Assembly: GCA_039698075.1 (NCBI GenBank) | Contig: JBDKTJ010000148.1 | Location: forward strand, 1 to 19,555 | Length of the DNA: 19,555 bases | Direction of reading: 5' to 3' | DNA from: JAJFVC01 sp039698075 | GTDB lineage: Bacteria > Planctomycetota > Planctomycetia > Pirellulales > Thermoguttaceae | In this document: positions 15,714 through 19,555 of the stretch, piece after piece | How the letters are laid out: every line of letters starts with the position of its first letter | Numbering within the stretch: the first letter of the stretch is position 1 | The notes under the pieces: generated by a model | The model's input: only the letters and a program-made list of their open reading frames with translations | What the model was told of the DNA's origin: nothing | The model's database searches: none | Position numbers and translations under genes: made by a program

Positions 15714-16015
15714 TCCGACGCTCCTCCCCAGCGGCCGTGGGCCCAACGCGGCTTGGCTGTCTAGGAAAGCCAGTTAACCCCAAAGGAGGGATAAACAGGG
15801 GGCAAACATGAAACGGTGGGTAGAAATACCGTTCTATTAAACCCCACTCCAGGGCCAAAGTGTCGCTACATCTTGACGTTTATTCTACCAACGCGAGTCG
15901 CCTCTGCAAAACAAGTTTTTTCGTCATCAACTTTAACGATTAAGCCGATTTTGAGGAGGCCACGGACCTCCGTGCGCACCCCGTGGGAAGTCCATACCTT
16001 CAGAAAACGATCAAA
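15714..16015. promoter_or_regulatory. Divergent intergenic region between the two operons
   Basis: About 300 bases separate the minus-strand chorismatase-like operon from the plus-strand MotA-like pair, so both promoters should lie here. I see AACGGT (15812-15817) and ACCGTT (15828-15833), an inverted repeat with a ten-base spacer that could be an operator; inside it GGTA-GAAA-TACC (15819-15830) could form a tetraloop hairpin. The stretch 15840-15960 is more AT-rich than the genes. GGAGG (15955-15959) and CCTCC (15967-15971) form a small stem just before the MotA-like gene. No protein-coding gene is convincing in it. Confidence 0.5.
15882..15909 (-). promoter_or_regulatory. Candidate sigma70-type promoter for the minus-strand operon
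   Basis: On the minus strand TTGCAG (15909-15904), 16 bases, then TAGAAT (15887-15882). The -10 matches five of six consensus bases, the -35 only three. It would give a leader of roughly 160 bases before ATG 15713. By-eye assignment only. Confidence 0.3.
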
Positions 16016-17209
16016 ATGACCAAAGCAACGCAAGTTATCCAGTCGATTGTAAAATCGCCATTTTTATGGGGGTTGCTCGGAGCGGCAGGATTCTACGCCC
16101 TCATTTTCGGCGGGCCGTTGGACTATCAAGTGGTCCGACTCTATTTCACCTACCACCCGGTCGAGTATCTAGAGACTGCGATGTTTGCCGTGGGGTTGGC
16201 GGCGTTGGTCCTCAAAATGTTCGACATCGGCATGCAGCGAGCCGGGTTGAACGATTCGCCGCTGAGCTCGGTTGGTCCATCGCTTCAGCCGATTGAGGCG
16301 TGCGACACGTTGCTGGCCCGGCTCGAACGGCTCTCCGGCCGGCGTCAGGGCGAGTATTATATACGTCGACTTCGCGCCGCGTTGGAACATGTCCGCCATC
16401 GCGGGTCGGCCGACCAGTTGGATGACGAACTGAAATATCAGGCCGATCTCGACGTGGCTCGGTTGCATCAGAGCTACGGGCTGTTTCGGGTCATCGTCTG
16501 GGCGATTCCGATTCTCGGATTCTTGGGCACCGTGATCGGCATCACGATGATGTTGACCGGAGCCGCTCAGATCGCCAACGGGGCCGATCAATCGTCGATG
16601 TTCAAGATTTTCGAGGGCTTGGGCCTGAAGTTCAACACCACGGCGCTGGCGTTGACGTTGTCGATGGCGTTGATGTTCATACACTTTTTCGTCGAGCGGG
16701 CGGAGAACTCGCTGTTGGAGCAAGTGGACGTTCGCGTGCAGCAAGAGCTGGCCGTTCGCTTTCCGCCGACCGCCTCGACGCTGGGCGACCATTCCTCGGC
16801 GGCCGTCTTCCGCATGGCCGAGGCGACTCGTCAGATGACGGAGACCCTGTTGCGGCGTCAGGCCGAACTGTGGCAGGCGTCGGTCGAAGCGGCGGCCCGC
16901 CAGTGGTCTGAAATGATCGGCGACGCCGGCGAGCAGGTCAAGGCGGCGATGTCGTCCGCCACGGGCGAATTATGCCGCAAGGCCGAGGTGTTGGAGCAAG
17001 CCATCAGCGCCGCCGGCGAGGTGGCCCGGTTGGAAGACTCCCTGAACAGCAATTTGAACGCCTTGGCCGGCGCAAAACACTTCGAGCAAACCGTGTTGAG
17101 TCTGGCGGCGGCGGTCAACATGCTCAGCGCCCGACTGGCCGAAACGCCGCAGACCGCTTCGCCGATCAAACTGGAATCGTCGTCGAGACGGTCGGTCCAC
17201 GCCGCATGA
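16016..17209 (+). CDS. MotA/TolQ/ExbB-family membrane protein
   Basis: A 397-residue inner-membrane protein. Four membrane segments are visible: about 16-34 (FLWGLLGAAGFYALIFGG), 54-71 (TAMFAVGLAALVLKMF), 158-183 (RVIVWAIPILGFLGTVIGITMML) and 206-228 (FNTTALALTLSMALMFIHFFV). The last two carry the MotA/TolQ/ExbB signature: GFLGTVIGI, then an amphipathic loop with GLGLKFNTTALALT. After helix four comes a long cytoplasmic, coiled-coil-like tail of about 160 residues (MTETLLRRQAELWQASVEAAARQW...), longer than in TolQ or ExbB. In this superfamily five such subunits surround a dimer of an ExbD/MotB-like partner and conduct ions; the gene 37 bases downstream is the probable partner. ATG 16016 is preferred to the in-frame GTG 15983; neither has a clear ribosome site. 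Confidence 0.88.
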   Translation: MTKATQVIQSIVKSPFLWGLLGAAGFYALIFGGPLDYQVVRLYFTYHPVEYLETAMFAVGLAALVLKMFDIGMQRAGLNDSPLSSVGPSLQPIEACDTLLARLERLSGRRQGEYYIRRLRAALEHVRHRGSADQLDDELKYQADLDVARLHQSYGLFRVIVWAIPILGFLGTVIGITMMLTGAAQIANGADQSSMFKIFEGLGLKFNTTALALTLSMALMFIHFFVERAENSLLEQVDVRVQQELAVRFPPTASTLGDHSSAAVFRMAEATRQMTETLLRRQAELWQASVEAAARQWSEMIGDAGEQVKAAMSSATGELCRKAEVLEQAISAAGEVARLEDSLNSNLNALAGAKHFEQTVLSLAAAVNMLSARLAETPQTASPIKLESSSRRSVHAA

Positions 17210-17246
17210 CTTTTGGGATCGTTCTCGATCTTCCACCATTCTTGGC

Positions 17247-19430
17247 ATGAAAGCCGCACAACTCACTCAACGCCGAGCGTCCGCCTCCACGGGGCCGGGA
17301 ATTTCGCTGTTCCCGTTCCTGGCGGTGTTGATCTGCACGATGGGCGCGCTGGTGCCGTTGCTGCTGGCCATCACGCGCACGGCCAAGCTTCAGGCCGAGA
17401 CGACCGCGATGGCGAAAATGTCGGAACAGAACGCCGATCTGAAAACGCGGCGCGAAGACGTTCTCTGGCGGATCGAACAATTGAAAAGGTCGCGGCGGCA
17501 GTATGACGAAAAACTGTCCGACGCACGGCTCGAACTGGGCCACCTTGAAGACCACGCGAGGCAACTGCGGTCCACGCTGGGACAATACGAGCGGACGTTG
17601 CGAGATTTGGACGAAGCCGAGAATTCCGGACAGCGGCAAGCCGCCCAGTCGCAAGCCGAACTGGACCGCGTCCAACAACAGATTGTCACGGCTCGGCAGC
17701 AGTTGGCCCACGCGTCGCAAAACGCCGCCGGACGAAATGGTTCCTACGCCGTGGTGCCGTATGAAGGTCCGAACCAGACGCATCGTCGCCCGGTTTATCT
17801 GGAATGCCGCGAAGACGCCGTGGTCTTGCAGCCGGAGGGGATCGAGTTCACCGAGTCCGATTTCGACGGACCGCTCGGGCCCGGGAATCCGCTGGCCATG
17901 ACGTTGCGCGCGACCCGCGAGTATTTGTTGTCGCAGCGAAATTTCGACCCGCAGATCGGCGATCCCTACCCGTTGCTGTTGGTTCGACCCGAGGGCATCA
18001 ACGCGTACTATGCCGCCCGAGCGGCGATGAAATCGTGGGGCTTCGAGTTCGGCTACGAATTGGTCGAAGGCGATTGGAAACTGGCCTATCCGCCGCGCGA
18101 CCCGCGATTGGCCGAGATCGTGCGTCAAGTGGCGGCCACGGCCCGTCGAGAGCAAGAACGTTTGATCGCCGCCGCGCCGCGTCATTACGGCAGTCGGCAT
18201 AAGGCCACGTATCGAGCGGCTCCCGGCGGCGGAATCATGCGTGAAGGCGGATCGAACGAGGACTCGACCGACACCGGCTACGTTCGGACTCAGGCGGCCG
18301 GCTCGGTCGGACGCGAGGGCGGCGGCACAGGGCGAGGGACGGGCGGCGGGCGATATGGGGCGACCGGCGGCGGTTCGGTGGGAGTCGCCGGCGGCAGTGG
18401 CCATGGATACGGCGCTGGGTCGGGCGGCCAGGGCGATTCGTCGTCCGTCGGCGCAAACAGTCTTGCCATGGCCGGCGGCGGCAATGGCGTGGGTGGCGGA
18501 TATGGCGTGGGCGGTGGCAAGGTCGCAAGCGGCGACGGTGTTGTTGCAGGCAATGGCGCAAGCGGCGGCAATGGCACGGGCGGCGATAGCGTTGGCGGCG
18601 GCAAGGGCGATGGAAATGCTGTAGGCAGTGGAAATGTCGCGAGTGGTGGCAATGGCGTTTACGTTGGCAGTGGCGGCGACACGGCCAATTCGCTTCGTGC
18701 GGACGGAACCAGTGCCTCGGGCGGCGGAATGACCGGCTCAGCAGCCGCGGGAAATCCGTATCGTTCGGCCGGCGGCAACACAGGTTCCTCGCAAGACGCC
18801 TCCGTCGCCGGCGGTGGTGATGCGAATGGTTCCGGAACGACGACCCATCAGGTGGCGGTCGAACGGCCCGAGGGCTACGTGGTCGGCCAGCCGGCGCGCG
18901 AGCCAACGACTCGTCCGGTCGAACGCGAATCGACCTCGTCGGAGGAAGAGCCTCGACGCGGCTACGCGCCCAGGCCGGGCGAGTGGCAACCGTCGCCGGA
19001 GTCGCCGCCCCAGCGACCGGAGGACAAACGAAATAAGGAAAAGGACCAAGAAGACGAGCGTCGCCGGATGCGTGATCGCAAGAGTCTGGCCGAGCGACGC
19101 GGCGAGGATTGGGCCTTGCGCAATGCCGCGCGGAGTTCGGTCGGTCTGACCCGGCCGATTCGCGTCGAGTGTTTTGGCGACCGGCTGGTGTTGATTTCCG
19201 ATCGTGGGGCTCAGCATAATAAGACCATTCCACTGGGAGCCCGGACGGCCACGTCGGTCGATTCACTGATTTCCGCCGTGTGGGAGTTCATGGAAGGCTG
19301 GGGCATCGCCGGCCGCGGCATGTACTGGCGTCCGCTGTTGCAGGTCCACGTCGCGCCCGACGCCGAGCAACGCTACGAGGACCTGGCCTCGCTGCTGCAA
19401 GGCAGCGGAATCGCGGTGGAGAGAAAGTAA
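17247..19430 (+). CDS. ExbD/TolR-like anchored coiled-coil protein with Gly-rich tract and duplicated domain
   Basis: A 727-residue protein with no family I can name as a whole. A basic N-terminus leads to one membrane helix (19-42, ISLFPFLAVLICTMGALV) resembling the ExbD/TolR anchor; at the place of their conserved aspartate there is Ala26. A coiled coil follows (about 46-157). Residues about 179-280 form a domain beginning RRPVYLECREDAVVL; residues 635-727 repeat it (TRPIRVECFGDRLVL). Between them lie a Gly/Ser/Ala-rich tract (about 326-531) and a charged Arg/Glu/Pro segment (about 545-625). The topology predicts a short cytoplasmic end and a large periplasmic part. Placement 37 bases after the MotA/TolQ-like gene suggests a two-component stator-like complex. 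Start ATG 17247 is the only Met before the helix; no clear ribosome site. Confidence 0.82.
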   Translation: MKAAQLTQRRASASTGPGISLFPFLAVLICTMGALVPLLLAITRTAKLQAETTAMAKMSEQNADLKTRREDVLWRIEQLKRSRRQYDEKLSDARLELGHLEDHARQLRSTLGQYERTLRDLDEAENSGQRQAAQSQAELDRVQQQIVTARQQLAHASQNAAGRNGSYAVVPYEGPNQTHRRPVYLECREDAVVLQPEGIEFTESDFDGPLGPGNPLAMTLRATREYLLSQRNFDPQIGDPYPLLLVRPEGINAYYAARAAMKSWGFEFGYELVEGDWKLAYPPRDPRLAEIVRQVAATARREQERLIAAAPRHYGSRHKATYRAAPGGGIMREGGSNEDSTDTGYVRTQAAGSVGREGGGTGRGTGGGRYGATGGGSVGVAGGSGHGYGAGSGGQGDSSSVGANSLAMAGGGNGVGGGYGVGGGKVASGDGVVAGNGASGGNGTGGDSVGGGKGDGNAVGSGNVASGGNGVYVGSGGDTANSLRADGTSASGGGMTGSAAAGNPYRSAGGNTGSSQDASVAGGGDANGSGTTTHQVAVERPEGYVVGQPAREPTTRPVERESTSSEEEPRRGYAPRPGEWQPSPESPPQRPEDKRNKEKDQEDERRRMRDRKSLAERRGEDWALRNAARSSVGLTRPIRVECFGDRLVLISDRGAQHNKTIPLGARTATSVDSLISAVWEFMEGWGIAGRGMYWRPLLQVHVAPDAEQRYEDLASLLQGSGIAVERK
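18223..18840 (+). repeat. Glycine-rich low-complexity tract within the 17247-19430 gene
   Basis: About 205 residues dominated by Gly with Ser, Ala, Asn and Val, coded largely by GGC and GGT in irregular short motifs such as GGGNGVGGGYGVGGGK. Likely an extended flexible linker between the two copies of the folded domain. The repetitive DNA makes length variation between strains likely. Confidence 0.85.
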
Positions 19431-19481
19431 GTTCGACTTTTGCACTTTTTAAGGGCAAAAACTGACCTATCACTATAACGC

Positions 19482-19538
19482 GAGCCTCCGGGACAATGCT
19501 TGGTGATTGAACAACCCAGGCATTGAGCAAGGAGGCTC
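19482..19538 (+). promoter_or_regulatory. Two-stem hairpin hiding a Shine-Dalgarno site
   Basis: GAGCCTCC (19482-19489) pairs perfectly with GGAGGCTC (19531-19538), and inside it AATGCTTGG (19495-19503) pairs with CCAGGCATT (19516-19524; one G.T wobble), with a 12-base loop and small internal bulges. The GGAGG of the next gene's ribosome site is wholly in the outer stem and the ATG (19542) follows three bases later. A cis-acting translational switch is one reading; an inverted repeat of mobile-element type is another. Confidence 0.6.
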
Positions 19539-19541
19539 ACA

Positions 19542-19555
19542 ATGAAACTTGTACC
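19542..19555 (+). CDS. Start of a further gene, cut by the window end
   Basis: ATG 19542 is preceded by AAGGAGG (19529-19535) with six bases between, the strongest ribosome site in this part of the window. Only Met-Lys-Leu-Val is visible, so no function can be given. Its ribosome site is in the stem described at 19482-19538. Confidence 0.6.

Noticed and set aside
15808..15840. Ten-codon open frame (MKRWVEIPFY) as a leader peptide
   Set aside because: No well-placed ribosome site, no run of regulatory codons and no attenuator-like structure after it; it overlaps the palindrome and is probably chance.
15816..16019. 67-codon plus-strand frame in the divergent region
   Set aside because: Starts with GTG without a ribosome site, has no recognisable features and overlaps the MotA-like start out of frame.
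18290..18652. Proline-rich minus-strand frame
   Set aside because: It is simply the complement of the glycine-rich tract (GGC read as GCC/CCG-type codons) with no start signal.
16016..19430. Zorya-type defence pair (ZorA/ZorB)
   Set aside because: The first gene is MotA-like, but the second lacks an OmpA-like peptidoglycan-binding domain and no ZorC/ZorD-type gene or helicase is in view.
19438..19460. TTTTGC/GCAAAA hairpin as the terminator of the 17247-19430 gene
   Set aside because: Only six mostly A-T pairs with an 11-base loop and no T-run after it; too weak to call.

Overview
The window looks like chromosomal DNA of a planctomycete (Planctomycetota, probably Pirellulales or a relative; the rank is inferred). 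Markers are two DUF1559 pilin-like proteins with the H-X9-DG C-terminus, small 'GKVLFNGKP'-type lipoproteins, the DUF1549/DUF1553 - DUF1501 - PPC gene trio, and Gfo/Idh/MocA-family genes. No RNA gene, CRISPR array, transposase or phage gene was seen.

Layout. (1) 1-3300: two tandem copies of a cassette of about 1.65 kb, each a DUF1559 pseudopilin-like gene overlapping a small lipoprotein gene by 20 nt, each followed by a long RNA hairpin kept through pairing-compatible substitutions. The window starts just inside copy 1, so more copies may lie upstream. (2) 3390-8901, plus strand: a secreted protein of unknown function with a likely carbohydrate-binding C-terminus, a GH20 beta-N-acetylhexosaminidase, a small protein resembling only the C-terminal half of Gfo/Idh/MocA enzymes, and a full-length divergent Gfo/Idh/MocA protein overlapping it. 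This looks like a glycan or amino-sugar utilisation block. (3) 15713 down to 8951, minus strand: a close-packed four-gene operon of a chorismatase-like RidA-superfamily protein, a DUF1549/DUF1553 protein with a CxxCH motif, a Tat-exported DUF1501 protein and a secreted PPC-domain protein. (4) 16016-19430, plus strand, divergent from block 3: a MotA/TolQ/ExbB-like membrane protein and a 727-residue partner with an ExbD-like N-terminal helix, coiled coil, glycine-rich tract and two copies of one unrecognised domain. (5) After 19430, an elaborate hairpin hides the ribosome binding site of a gene that starts at 19542 and runs off the window.

The best candidate for an undescribed system is block 4. 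It has the architecture of an ion-driven stator pair, but the position where ExbD/TolR carry the ion-binding aspartate appears to be alanine, and the partner carries its duplicated domain on either side of a long Gly-rich spacer. Also notable are the duplicated pseudopilin/lipoprotein cassettes (122-bp identical block, start-proximal frame slip, structure-conserving hairpins) and a chorismatase-like gene heading a DUF1549/DUF1501/PPC operon. All family assignments were made by eye from motifs; no search was run.
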